64,000 nt of DNA from Methanogenium sp. S4BF (GTDB lineage Archaea; Halobacteriota; Methanomicrobia; Methanomicrobiales; Methanomicrobiaceae): assembly GCF_029633965.1 (NCBI RefSeq), contig NZ_CP091277.1, positions 186,001 through 250,000 of the forward strand, written 5' to 3'. The notes under the pieces are model-generated. The model was given only the letters and a program-made list of their open reading frames with translations, was not told the DNA's origin and ran no database searches. A program made the position numbers and the translations under genes. This document shows positions 55,001-61,507 of this stretch, in pieces; within the stretch, counting starts at the first letter, position 1, and the number at the start of each line of letters is the position of its first letter.

Positions 55001-55197
55001 TTCTCGGGTATTTCATCCGGTTTTTCGGTATTTTTTTCTGGATCAGAAACAGTTCCTGCTTCAGTAATTATCTGTATATTTTTATCTTCAGCAGGGTATC
55101 CCGGATCTGTCTTTTCCCCCCCGGATATAGCATCACTGGTTCCTTTTTGTTTATCTCCACGACGCAATCCCCCAAACAATGATTTTTTCTCTTTCAT
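52063..55197 (-). CDS. TadA/GspE-type secretion ATPase with a long disordered N-terminus
   Basis: A 1044-residue protein; the start ATG 55197 has GAGGTTG before it, while a TTG 21 bp upstream has none. Residues about 430-1040 are the type II/IV secretion ATPase: Walker A GGTASGKTT (about 795-803), Asp box with VTLEDTREL, Walker B ILVGEVRG and the His box TTHADS. The first about 420 residues are acidic and disordered and carry eight short hydrophobic motifs and one duplicated segment (listed separately). Relatives usually have about 500-600 residues. It powers assembly of a pilus-like filament or secretion. It overlaps the next gene by 8 bp. Confidence 0.9.
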   Translation of the reverse strand: MKEKKSLFGGLRRGDKQKGTSDAISGGEKTDPGYPAEDKNIQIITEAGTVSDPEKNTEKPDEIPENSIVSDYTRPNETLGNLLADIRKMDEKPDRYDKDTAPDTAQQGTKLSDSTGTGEKRFTLKDIIAGIQSNKPEQKIAPNELKSEDEGFAATLTEHYSIPEAGEDISDNTTTNQDTRAFTPERAEGEMIPEAGEEKSDDTTSTGDTGIFTPQMENDTEIPEFQVENTPDDYSGDDKNEPESPSHLNSLIRSLRNETPEDIPDEIPTVMEEAKSSHLDSLIADIQENTTFSVGEDSSGKPDSESEKKIDGIISELLNKKEEYPEADYFGGEPDESKAGELSSIIQEIQNSETAGTERKPQRRPDDIINELVNVYDEAEPAPGINQPQNSTTRITRIIEEISSEGNKNIRKEQLEIRPETRDSHSELTGRRKIRRDGIISAEEAANFSDQILSGGAELDLEEFHVSARAHNFEMSNRKEIFAALDGIAEGDLERLDLSKLKPVEYVPEEDTAREQKKKRFGQGIFGKIMGRVVEYDPAIHGSLVDLSHDSGEGIEEIELYPVNEPYAYIRIIFDHNTHEYLYTVIEPELSEGENVLLQELTQRLFETLDISTKDLTKERARATLTEAVDLIIFDYGIKLDPVSREKILYHIQKNFIGDGRIDAIMHDKYIEDISCDGINAPIFVFHSNYESIQTNLTYTRPDDLDSFVTKLAQRAGKYISIAEPMLDATMADGSRIQMTLGHEVTAHGSTFTIRKFKDEPITPTDLIEWGTYSPLSIAFLWLAVENGKSCIFAGGTASGKTTSLNAISLFIPPLAKIVTLEDTRELKLPHKNWIPSITRESFDSGGKGSIDMYELLRAALRQRPEYILVGEVRGKEAQTLFQAMSTGHVTYATTHADSVASVVHRFENPPMDVPRNMLSALDLVSVQVQARFGGQRIRRNKTLIEILDIDPRTNELITNEVFKWNAATDEIRFSGKSYILEDIMEGKGWSDTRMREELKRRQEILEWMRLKKIRHFQEVGKVLLSYYRNPETVMELVRSDLYE
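53977..54969 (-). repeat. Eight short hydrophobic motifs spaced through the disordered arm of the secretion ATPase
   Basis: Counted from ATG 55197, motifs lie near residues 77-91, 122-136, 246-261, 277-291, 308-323, 340-354, 364-378 and 393-407. Cores read LGNLLADI, LKDIIAGI, LNSLIRSL, LDSLIADI, IDGIISEL, LSSIIQEI, PDDIINEL and ITRIIEEI: hydrophobic, two polar, two hydrophobic, two polar, hydrophobic. Between them the chain is acidic and low in hydrophobics. Seven fit the pattern fully; the seventh in order has Pro in the first place. Confidence 0.75.
54556..54714 (-). repeat. Imperfect tandem duplication in the ATPase arm
   Basis: Two 69-bp units (54646-54714 and 54556-54624) encode IPEAGEDISDNTTTNQDT... 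and IPEAGEEKSDDTTSTGDT..., both ending FTP; 15 of 23 residues match. Both the DNA and the protein copies are recognisably related. Confidence 0.75.
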
Positions 55198-55207
55198 CTC
55201 TTCAACC

Positions 55208-55819
55208 TCAAATCTCAATTACGGTATCAATCCGTTCATCGTTGAACTCAATCCTGTATTTGTGAACAACGCCTGCCCTGTCCACAATAATGCAGTCGTA
55301 GATGCCATGGATGAGTCTAAATGTCACTATTCCGTCTGGCCCGGTGACTTCACTCAGAAGAAGCTGCCTGCCTTTTCGCATGGAAACTCTTGCACCGGCA
55401 AGTGGTTTATCTTCTGATATCAGGCGGAGTCTGATTACACCCCTCCCTTTTTTTTGTTCACCAATTTCCGGAATGGTATCCAGATGGCTGCTCTGGATAT
55501 GCCCCTTGTCATATATTCTGCACCCTGCAGCCACCGATTCTGCAATTAATTTCTCACTCAGATACATTTTGAATTTTAAATATTTGTCGAGCAAATAAAC
55601 TGCTTTGTCACCATAAAGATTCCCATCTGTTCCCAGAATGGCTGCACCTTCGACAGCCCCATCGACAAAAATTAATAAATACTGCTCTTTTCCCCCAATG
55701 GATACCCCAAGTCCGGATCGTCCGGACGCTTTCATTTTTTTAATGAGGTCTTCTGAATCATACTCCCCGGCATACTTGGCGTTTTCAACCACATTTCTTA
55801 TGTCGTTTTCAATATCCAT
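55208..55819 (-). CDS. Two-domain protein: PATAN/DUF4388-like N-terminus and Ig-like C-terminus
   Basis: A 203-residue protein without signal peptide. The N-terminal half (about 1-110) resembles PATAN/DUF4388-type domains found with signalling proteins (GKEQYLLIFVDGAVEGAAIL). The C-terminal half (about 125-203) is a carboxypeptidase-regulatory-like beta-sandwich (LAGARVSMRKGRQLLLSEV, TGPDGIVTFRL). It is intracellular by prediction, which is unusual for such an Ig-like domain. It lies between the Roadblock-type genes and the secretion ATPase, 10 bp from the latter's start. No function is known. Confidence 0.7.
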   Translation of the reverse strand: MDIENDIRNVVENAKYAGEYDSEDLIKKMKASGRSGLGVSIGGKEQYLLIFVDGAVEGAAILGTDGNLYGDKAVYLLDKYLKFKMYLSEKLIAESVAAGCRIYDKGHIQSSHLDTIPEIGEQKKGRGVIRLRLISEDKPLAGARVSMRKGRQLLLSEVTGPDGIVTFRLIHGIYDCIIVDRAGVVHKYRIEFNDERIDTVIEI

Positions 55820-55851
55820 CTTCTCTCACCATCCCCCTCATCATGGTTATT

Positions 55852-56520
55852 TCACTGTTTCTGCACTCCTTTTATTGCGAGGCGGATCAGGCCAAGATTT
55901 GCATCTGTTGAGGTTAGCACCACCAGATACAGATCCTCAAACGGTGCAAGAATGCATTTACCCTGTGGTGTTTCAAGAATTATCTGTTCAAGCAGACCAA
56001 TTCCAAGGTCAGCTGATATTTTTGCACCTGCGCGAAGGAGATCTTCAGCGATGGCTGCAGCATGTTCAAAATCACCGTCTCCCCTTGAATTGATGGGAAA
56101 CCCTTCAAAAAATGATGAAACGGCAATTACCCCGGGTTGCCGCAGAATCCTCTCCAGTTTCTCTTCTTCTGAAAGTGTTGTTACCTCTTCAGCCGGAAGG
56201 GACTTATGATCGACAAGCCATTTTTTTCGGATTGAATAGGTAATTACCTCCCTGAGTTCTGATTCATCATAGGAGGAGACCGAATATTCGAAAAACGGCT
56301 GTCCTCTAAGGAAAATTATTGCGTCATTTCCTCTCAGTTCCATTCCATTCTCATTATATTGGGCAATTGCAGGAATTCCCTTCTCTATGAGGAGGTATCC
56401 CTCTCCATTTGATCCCAGGACTGAAACTCCGGCGATTATTTGTCCGGTGAACTCTATCAGTTCTTTAAAGGGACCTTTGAGTTTTGCAACCTGCCTGCCT
56501 TCCGGAAGCATTTTTATCAC
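55852..56520 (-). CDS. PATAN-like plus Roadblock/LC7 domain protein
   Basis: A 222-residue protein. The N-terminal half (about 1-95) resembles that of the next gene (FTGQIIAGVSVLGSNGEGYLLIEKGIPAIAQY). The C-terminal half (about 120-220) is a Roadblock/LC7 domain (LERILRQPGVIAVSSFFEGFPI, then LGIGLLEQIILETPQGKCIL and LVVLTSTDANLGLIRLAI). LC7 proteins form dimers and regulate small GTPases or bind motors. Its ATG overlaps the upstream LC7 stop (ATGA). Confidence 0.8.
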   Translation of the reverse strand: MIKMLPEGRQVAKLKGPFKELIEFTGQIIAGVSVLGSNGEGYLLIEKGIPAIAQYNENGMELRGNDAIIFLRGQPFFEYSVSSYDESELREVITYSIRKKWLVDHKSLPAEEVTTLSEEEKLERILRQPGVIAVSSFFEGFPINSRGDGDFEHAAAIAEDLLRAGAKISADLGIGLLEQIILETPQGKCILAPFEDLYLVVLTSTDANLGLIRLAIKGVQKQ

Positions 56521-56864
56521 AGTGCAGCAATAATTCGTTCACGGTTTTTCTTTAGTTCATACCGAATTCTTCCAATATTCACGTCTTTTTCCGCGACAAT
56601 CGCAATGAGTTCATCATCAGAGAGCGGTGAAAGGAGAATAGGTCCGTTCTCACACTCCACAAGCATCTGGATCATCTCTCCCTGACCCAGTTCAGCACCC
56701 ATGGCTTCAGAGGTTCCCATTCCGGTCGATGCCATTGCGCCAAGTGCTTCAGTGTCAATATTTCCTTTCTCTGCACTCTCGATCACAAATCCGTCTCTTC
56801 CGACAACAACCGATGCTGTAATTCCATCCAGTCTGAGGAATTCCATTAATATTGATTTAAGCAT
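56517..56864 (-). CDS. Roadblock/LC7 domain protein
   Basis: A 115-residue single-domain Roadblock/LC7 protein: LDGITASVVVGRDGFVIESA, then a helix, then QMLVECENGPILLSPLSDDELIAIVAEKDVNIGRIRYEL. The start at 56864 is chosen because it overlaps the hydrogenase large-subunit stop by 8 bp, as in coupled genes; a longer frame reaches 56990 inside that gene. In bacteria, proteins like MglB of this fold act as GTPase activators for polarity switches. No GTPase gene is in the operon. Confidence 0.85.
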   Translation of the reverse strand: MLKSILMEFLRLDGITASVVVGRDGFVIESAEKGNIDTEALGAMASTGMGTSEAMGAELGQGEMIQMLVECENGPILLSPLSDDELIAIVAEKDVNIGRIRYELKKNRERIIAAL

Positions 56865-58275
56865 CTTCAACACCAATTCCGTTTTTCTGATTATTTGGCT
56901 TAAGATTTTCTTTTTTGGGCAAAATGGTGAATTTAACCGGCATTTTTCCAATTGCATGGGTCGCACAGGAGATACAGGGATCATAGGCACGGATTACCAT
57001 CTCAATCTGATTTTTACCGCTGTCTGAAATTTTCCCCTCGGAAACAACTTTTCGTGCAACATTTTCGACACCCCTGTCCATTGCCCAGTTATTCTGGCAT
57101 GTTGCAACAATCAGATTACATTTTTCTATAAATCCCTCATCATTGACGGTATAGTCATGGACGAGTGTTCCACGGGGTGCTTCGATAATTCCAACACCCC
57201 GGTTGCTGATCACACTATCCACCTCTGTCCGGACATCAGCTGATGTAATTGAAGGGTTGCTAAGAATTTCTACTGCACGTTCACAGGATGCGAGGAATTC
57301 AATATAGCGTGCCGGGTTGTATGCCAGTGTTGTCTGGACGTGTCGCCCGAATTTATTTCTGTACTCCTCGAGAGCCGCATCTGCCGCTGGTGTCCCCATT
57401 GAATCAACAATATTCAAACGTGCAAGAGGACCAACACGGTAAAAACGTCCATCTTTCAGACGGGAAAATTTGAGATATGACCAGTCTTCTGAATACTCTT
57501 CGATGAGATTGGCATATCCCTCTCCGGTAAATGAAGCAATCGGGGAGCCACCGGCGTCAATGACTTTTGTCGAACCGCCCATTACTGAATATCTGCCATT
57601 CTCTGCAGAACCCATGAATGCTGTCTCAACAGCCCCGAAAGAGAGGTCTGTTTTATCCAGAATATCCCGTGCAAGACCCCAGCAGTCTTCAGCTATCGTC
57701 CGTGCTTCTTCTGCCATTTCAAGCAGTTCATGTCTCTGTATTTCTGTAATGGGGTGTGACATTCCGCCTGGAATGGCAGATGATGGGTGAATTGGTTTTC
57801 CCCCAATAGCTTCTGTCAGGCGCTGGCCAAATTTTCGGACTTTTATTGCATTTTTTGCTATTTGTGGCTCTTTCTTTACCAGGCTCAGGATGTTTCTCTC
57901 CTCTGGAGGCACCTCATGACCAATGAGAAAGTCAGGGGCTGCCAGCATAAAAAAATGCAGGGAATGTGAGTGTACATACTGCCCGTACATCAGCAATTCC
58001 CGAAGTTTTTTTGCGGTATCCGGGATCTGGGCACCAAAGATCTGATCACATGCCATCGCTGATGCTACATGATGAGAAGTCGGACATATTCCGCAGATAC
58101 GTGGGGTTATTCTTGGAGCTTCCTCAACCGCTGCACCAATCATGAACTTTTCAAATCCCCGAAGTTCGACCACATTGAAATGTGCACTTTCAACTCCCCC
58201 ACTGCCATCGAGATCAATGCGCACTTCTGCATGGCCTTCAATACGGGTGACCGGACTGATATTTATCCGGGTCAT
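56857..58275 (-). CDS. [NiFe] hydrogenase large subunit, Mvh/Frh-like (group 3)
   Basis: A 472-residue catalytic subunit. Motifs are RIEGH (11-15), RICGICPTSHH with Cys61 and Cys64, and DPCISCATH with Cys434 and Cys437. All four nickel-iron ligands are present. A 32-residue tail follows His440, so maturation by the endopeptidase is expected. Closest in form to MvhA/FrhA of methanogens. No FrhB-type F420 subunit and no MvhD or heterodisulfide reductase gene is adjacent. Its start overlaps the small-subunit stop by 4 bp, and the Roadblock gene starts inside its last codons. Confidence 0.93.
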   Translation of the reverse strand: MTRINISPVTRIEGHAEVRIDLDGSGGVESAHFNVVELRGFEKFMIGAAVEEAPRITPRICGICPTSHHVASAMACDQIFGAQIPDTAKKLRELLMYGQYVHSHSLHFFMLAAPDFLIGHEVPPEERNILSLVKKEPQIAKNAIKVRKFGQRLTEAIGGKPIHPSSAIPGGMSHPITEIQRHELLEMAEEARTIAEDCWGLARDILDKTDLSFGAVETAFMGSAENGRYSVMGGSTKVIDAGGSPIASFTGEGYANLIEEYSEDWSYLKFSRLKDGRFYRVGPLARLNIVDSMGTPAADAALEEYRNKFGRHVQTTLAYNPARYIEFLASCERAVEILSNPSITSADVRTEVDSVISNRGVGIIEAPRGTLVHDYTVNDEGFIEKCNLIVATCQNNWAMDRGVENVARKVVSEGKISDSGKNQIEMVIRAYDPCISCATHAIGKMPVKFTILPKKENLKPNNQKNGIGVEDA

Positions 58276-59192
58276 CTGTTCCCCTCCTGGGATATGACTT
58301 CACGGATTTTCGAGATCTCTTTATCCTCCATAACCTCGCTTCCCATGGTAAACGCATACATTGTATGTCCAACGTCGTAGAGTTCTTTTTGAATCTCTTT
58401 TTCAGAAATGTCTGTCAGATCAGCAATTCTTCTGACCATCAGATTATATATGTCCCTGCATGGCTCTCTAAGAATGTCAAGAGATGGCCCGTTGCATCCG
58501 TGGCAGGGCACATTATTTTTGGGGCATGAAGCATTACATCCACAGAATGTTACCGGGCCGAGACAGAGATAGCCCTGACCCAGAAGGCAAGTATCCCTTT
58601 CGGGAATTCCAACATGGCGACGTTTAAGTGACCAGTTCTTAACTTCACCCATTTTACGGTCGCATTCTGAGCAGACCGATTTTCTGGACAGAGATATTTT
58701 ATCTCCCTTGATCAGCGGAAGGATGATCTCTTTTAGCCGTGCCTCTTTTGGGGGGCATCCCGGAATATAGTAATCAATTTTTACCATATCTCCAACGGCA
58801 AAAACACGGTATAGGAATTCCGGCACGTCATGCGGTATTATGCCCCCATCTTTGACAGTATCAACAGCAGTATATACTTTTTTAAACAGGTCTTCTCTGC
58901 TGCTCATCATGGAAAGCCCTGATATCCCTCCATAACATGCACAGGTGCCAAGTGCTACAAGCACCCGGGAATTCTTCCGTATTTTTTTCAGGCGCTCCTG
59001 ATTTTCTTCATTGCGCACTGCTCCTGTTACAAAAGCAATGTCAATATCTTCAGGAGGTTCTTTCACGTCCATTATTACGGGGGAATATACAATATCTGCG
59101 GCTTCAACCAGATCCAGGATTGCTTCATGGAGGTCAAGGACAGCAATTGTGCAGCCGGAACAACCAGCCAGTTCTTCTATTGCAATCTTCAT
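58272..59192 (-). CDS. [NiFe] hydrogenase small subunit, MvhG-like
   Basis: A 306-residue electron-transfer subunit without Tat signal, so cytoplasmic. Proximal-cluster Cys are in CSGC (11, 14), GTCACYGG (84, 86) and PGCPPKEA (146). Further Cys follow at 174, 177, 202, 210, 217, 219, 223, 230 and 233 for medial and distal clusters. Length matches MvhG rather than the shorter FrhG. It lies 12 bp after the V4R gene and overlaps the large-subunit start by 4 bp. Confidence 0.92.
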   Translation of the reverse strand: MKIAIEELAGCSGCTIAVLDLHEAILDLVEAADIVYSPVIMDVKEPPEDIDIAFVTGAVRNEENQERLKKIRKNSRVLVALGTCACYGGISGLSMMSSREDLFKKVYTAVDTVKDGGIIPHDVPEFLYRVFAVGDMVKIDYYIPGCPPKEARLKEIILPLIKGDKISLSRKSVCSECDRKMGEVKNWSLKRRHVGIPERDTCLLGQGYLCLGPVTFCGCNASCPKNNVPCHGCNGPSLDILREPCRDIYNLMVRRIADLTDISEKEIQKELYDVGHTMYAFTMGSEVMEDKEISKIREVISQEGNR

Positions 59193-59204
59193 CTATTTCC
59201 TCCA

Positions 59205-59768
59205 TTATTTCAGGATCAGTTTTTTGAGGCAGGCATTTGGTCCGGTGTGAATTATTTCCAGTTTGCCTCGTTTTCCGGTGATTTCTTCAACAGCACCAAC
59301 GACATACCCGCACAGTGTCTGACAGAAGGGTCCTCCCTGTTCCTCCCCTATCCGTCTTAGTGTCTGACGGACAATGCAGTCATGAAATACCAGATATATG
59401 AAAGTGCCGCTTTCATCTTCCACGATGTAGTCGCTTTTATCGCCAGGCTTCCATGGTTCGAAGGAATACTGTCCATGCAGAATATATGAGAGTTCACGGA
59501 GCGCATCTTCCACATCATCCTTTTTCTCAAAATACTTCGCGACTTCGTGTCCGAATTTTTTACCCGCCCGGTATGTAACAGCATTTGCTCCCCTGCCGGC
59601 AATCTCCTCCAGAGATTTAATAATATAGCCGTTCATCTGCATGAGGCCATGCAGAGTGACTTCAAATTCTGCTGCAGGTGGGTCACACCTCAATGGCACA
59701 TCTTCGGCTTTAAAAACGAGATCTGTTTTGAACTGCTTTTTTGCTTCGTCTATGTAGCTTGCAGGCAC
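59205..59768 (-). CDS. V4R (4-vinyl-reductase-type) domain protein
   Basis: About 187 residues. The GTG at 59768 is chosen as start because GGTGAT lies six bases upstream; a TTG at 59798 lies inside the ferredoxin gene. The V4R core is recognisable: YRAGKKFGHEVAKYF, then HDCIVRQTL and the Cys-containing EEQGGPFCQTLCGYVVGAVEEITG. V4R domains bind small molecules or zinc in regulators and enzyme-associated proteins. Here it sits between ferredoxin and hydrogenase subunit genes. Its ligand is unknown. Confidence 0.8.
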   Translation of the reverse strand: MPASYIDEAKKQFKTDLVFKAEDVPLRCDPPAAEFEVTLHGLMQMNGYIIKSLEEIAGRGANAVTYRAGKKFGHEVAKYFEKKDDVEDALRELSYILHGQYSFEPWKPGDKSDYIVEDESGTFIYLVFHDCIVRQTLRRIGEEQGGPFCQTLCGYVVGAVEEITGKRGKLEIIHTGPNACLKKLILK

Positions 59769-59770
59769 TA

Positions 59771-60016
59771 TTAAATCACCTTCCGAAGCATGGTGCAAAC
59801 CTTCATACTGATGTACATTCTTCGTGATGGCACAGCCCCTTTGTGCTCAAGAGCCTGAGCAGGGCAGATTTCATGGCATGAAAGGCACCCCATACAGTTT
59901 TCCGGATGGGCCGGATAACTAACGCAATTTTGTAATTGAAGTACTTCCATTGGGCAGTCTTTAACGCAAAGGCCACAACCGACGCAGGCATCTTCGTCAA
60001 CCTTGATTTCTATCAT
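59771..60016 (-). CDS. 2[4Fe-4S] ferredoxin, first gene of the hydrogenase/pilus operon
   Basis: An 81-residue protein with two CxxCxxCxxxCP clusters: CVGCGLCVKDCP and CMGCLSCHEICP. It could carry electrons to or from the hydrogenase encoded three genes further. It is followed, with no room between, by the V4R gene, and starts the ten-gene leftward run. Confidence 0.92.
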   Translation of the reverse strand: MIEIKVDEDACVGCGLCVKDCPMEVLQLQNCVSYPAHPENCMGCLSCHEICPAQALEHKGAVPSRRMYISMKVCTMLRKVI

Positions 60017-60074
60017 GTATCAACCCTTCATAGAGAGAAGAATTCGGGACTTCTCCTCGCTGGTAAACAGCAAT

Positions 60075-60082
60075 TATTAAAA
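60075..60082 (-). promoter_or_regulatory. Possible TATA box of the hydrogenase/pilus operon
   Basis: On the minus strand CTTTTAATAATTG contains a box-A-like TTTAATAA. Initiation about 25 bp on would leave a leader of about 35 bases before the ferredoxin ATG. Confidence 0.4.
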
Positions 60083-60190
60083 GGTGTGATTAATAACTAA
60101 AAGTCCTTCCGATGGATGATCGGAGTTCATTTATTATGTGGAAATGAATGAATTCTCTGTATTTTTGATTAAATTTAAAAATAAACAAAA

Positions 60191-60202
60191 AATATAAATA
60201 AA
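60191..60202 (+). promoter_or_regulatory. Possible TATA box of the prepilin peptidase gene
   Basis: AATATAAATAA lies in a strongly A/T-rich stretch (about 60170-60225) between the divergent ferredoxin and peptidase genes. The predicted transcript would carry a leader of about 70 bases. Confidence 0.4.
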
Positions 60203-60290
60203 CAACTGTTTTGGTTAATTAATAGATTTTGATATTCACTGCCATCTGTCACCTTTTCCTTCCGTTCAATAATGATTATTAAGTGGAGAG

Positions 60291-61109
60291 ATGGCGAAAC
60301 AACTTATGATTATGATATATCAGGCACTTGTTCTTTCATCAGCGGCTATCGCGCTTACTCTTCTGTATGCATCAGTGCTGGATCTGCGTGAACGAAGGGT
60401 CCCTTTTAAAACATGGTATCCGATGCTTTTTATTGCAATTCCTATGGCAGTGCTTACGTATATTGAATTGTTCACTGATTCTGTACGGTTTGCATCTGGT
60501 CTTTTTATGCTGTCAGTGATGCTCTGCATATTCTATTATGCCGGGTCAGCGTATCTGCATCTTTTTGGAGGTGCGGATGCATGGGCGATGATTTTCATTA
60601 CTGCATGTGTACCGCTTTTTCCCGTTGAGCCGTATGCTGGTTACCCGATCATCGCGTTTTTTCCTCTCTCTGTAATTCTGAATGCAGTTCTTCTGAACCT
60701 TATAACACCTCTGGGTATATTTGCCGTTAACTGCCTTCGCAGACATCATGGGCCCCTTCGGTACATGTTTGTAGGGTTTCCGGTGGATGGGAATACCATT
60801 CAGGATGAATTCGGATTTGTGATGGAGGAATTTACTGAAGATGAAGATGGTATGGTGACGCGCAGATACCTTTCGTTCACTGAAGCGATTCGCAGAATGA
60901 TTCGTGGGGAGCGAAGGCTTTATACAAGGGATTTCAAACGAAATCCAGAGGAGTACAAAGAAGAGCTGAGACTGTACAGAAAAGCAGGGACTGTGTGGAT
61001 ATCCTATGGTGTTCCATTCATCCTTCCCATATGTGCAGGTTTTATCTCTGCGATATTTATTGGTGATATTATGACAATACTCATACAGGTACTATCCGGA
61101 GCTATCTGA
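60291..61109 (+). CDS. Archaeal prepilin/preflagellin peptidase (A24 aspartic protease)
   Basis: A 272-residue membrane protein. The two catalytic Asp are in LDLRERRVP (Asp31) and the archaeal GxHyD motif GGADAW (Asp96), each next to a membrane helix. Further helices follow (about 105-155), then a cytoplasmic loop (about 165-240) and a last helix. It cuts class III signal peptides of pilins or archaellins. It is divergent from the operon carrying the TadA/TadB/TadC-like genes, which it may serve. The loop is longer than in minimal FlaK, more like EppA. Confidence 0.88.
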   Translation: MAKQLMIMIYQALVLSSAAIALTLLYASVLDLRERRVPFKTWYPMLFIAIPMAVLTYIELFTDSVRFASGLFMLSVMLCIFYYAGSAYLHLFGGADAWAMIFITACVPLFPVEPYAGYPIIAFFPLSVILNAVLLNLITPLGIFAVNCLRRHHGPLRYMFVGFPVDGNTIQDEFGFVMEEFTEDEDGMVTRRYLSFTEAIRRMIRGERRLYTRDFKRNPEEYKEELRLYRKAGTVWISYGVPFILPICAGFISAIFIGDIMTILIQVLSGAI

Positions 61110-61112
61110 GAA

Positions 61113-61481
61113 ATGGAAATTAATTACAATGAATCAGGACTTGTTCCTGTAATTACACAGGATGCAAAGACCGGGCGTGTTCTGATGCTTGCGTATGCAA
61201 ATGCTCGGGCCCTCTCTCTTTCTCAGTCAACAGGGTATGCGCATTATTTTTCCCGCAGCAGAAATCGAATCTGGAAAAAAGGTGAGGAATCCGGACATTT
61301 TCAAAAAATTGAAGGTATACGGGTCGATTGTGATGCGGACACTCTCCTGTATATTGTGCATCAGATCGGTGCGCCCTGCCATACCGGATATGAGACCTGT
61401 TTTTTCCGTGAACTTGGCGGAAAAATAATTGCGCGACGGTTGGTTGATCCGGACGAGGTATATGATAAAAAGGATGAGTGA
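61113..61481 (+). CDS. hisI: Phosphoribosyl-AMP cyclohydrolase
   Basis: A 122-residue HisI, third step of histidine synthesis, free-standing as in most archaea (no HisE fusion). Conserved elements are VLMLAYAN, SRSRNRIWKKGEESGH and the zinc/magnesium site RVDCDADTLL followed by CHTGYETCFF. It starts 3 bp after the peptidase stop and is followed after 26 bp by the PIN-ATPase gene. Confidence 0.96.
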   Translation: MEINYNESGLVPVITQDAKTGRVLMLAYANARALSLSQSTGYAHYFSRSRNRIWKKGEESGHFQKIEGIRVDCDADTLLYIVHQIGAPCHTGYETCFFRELGGKIIARRLVDPDEVYDKKDE

Positions 61482-61507
61482 CATCATATTAGATTGGTGA
61501 TATTTTT

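Noticed and set aside
60161-60230. A/T-rich block as a replication origin
   Set aside because: No repeated origin-recognition boxes and no orc1/cdc6 gene nearby; it fits a promoter region better.
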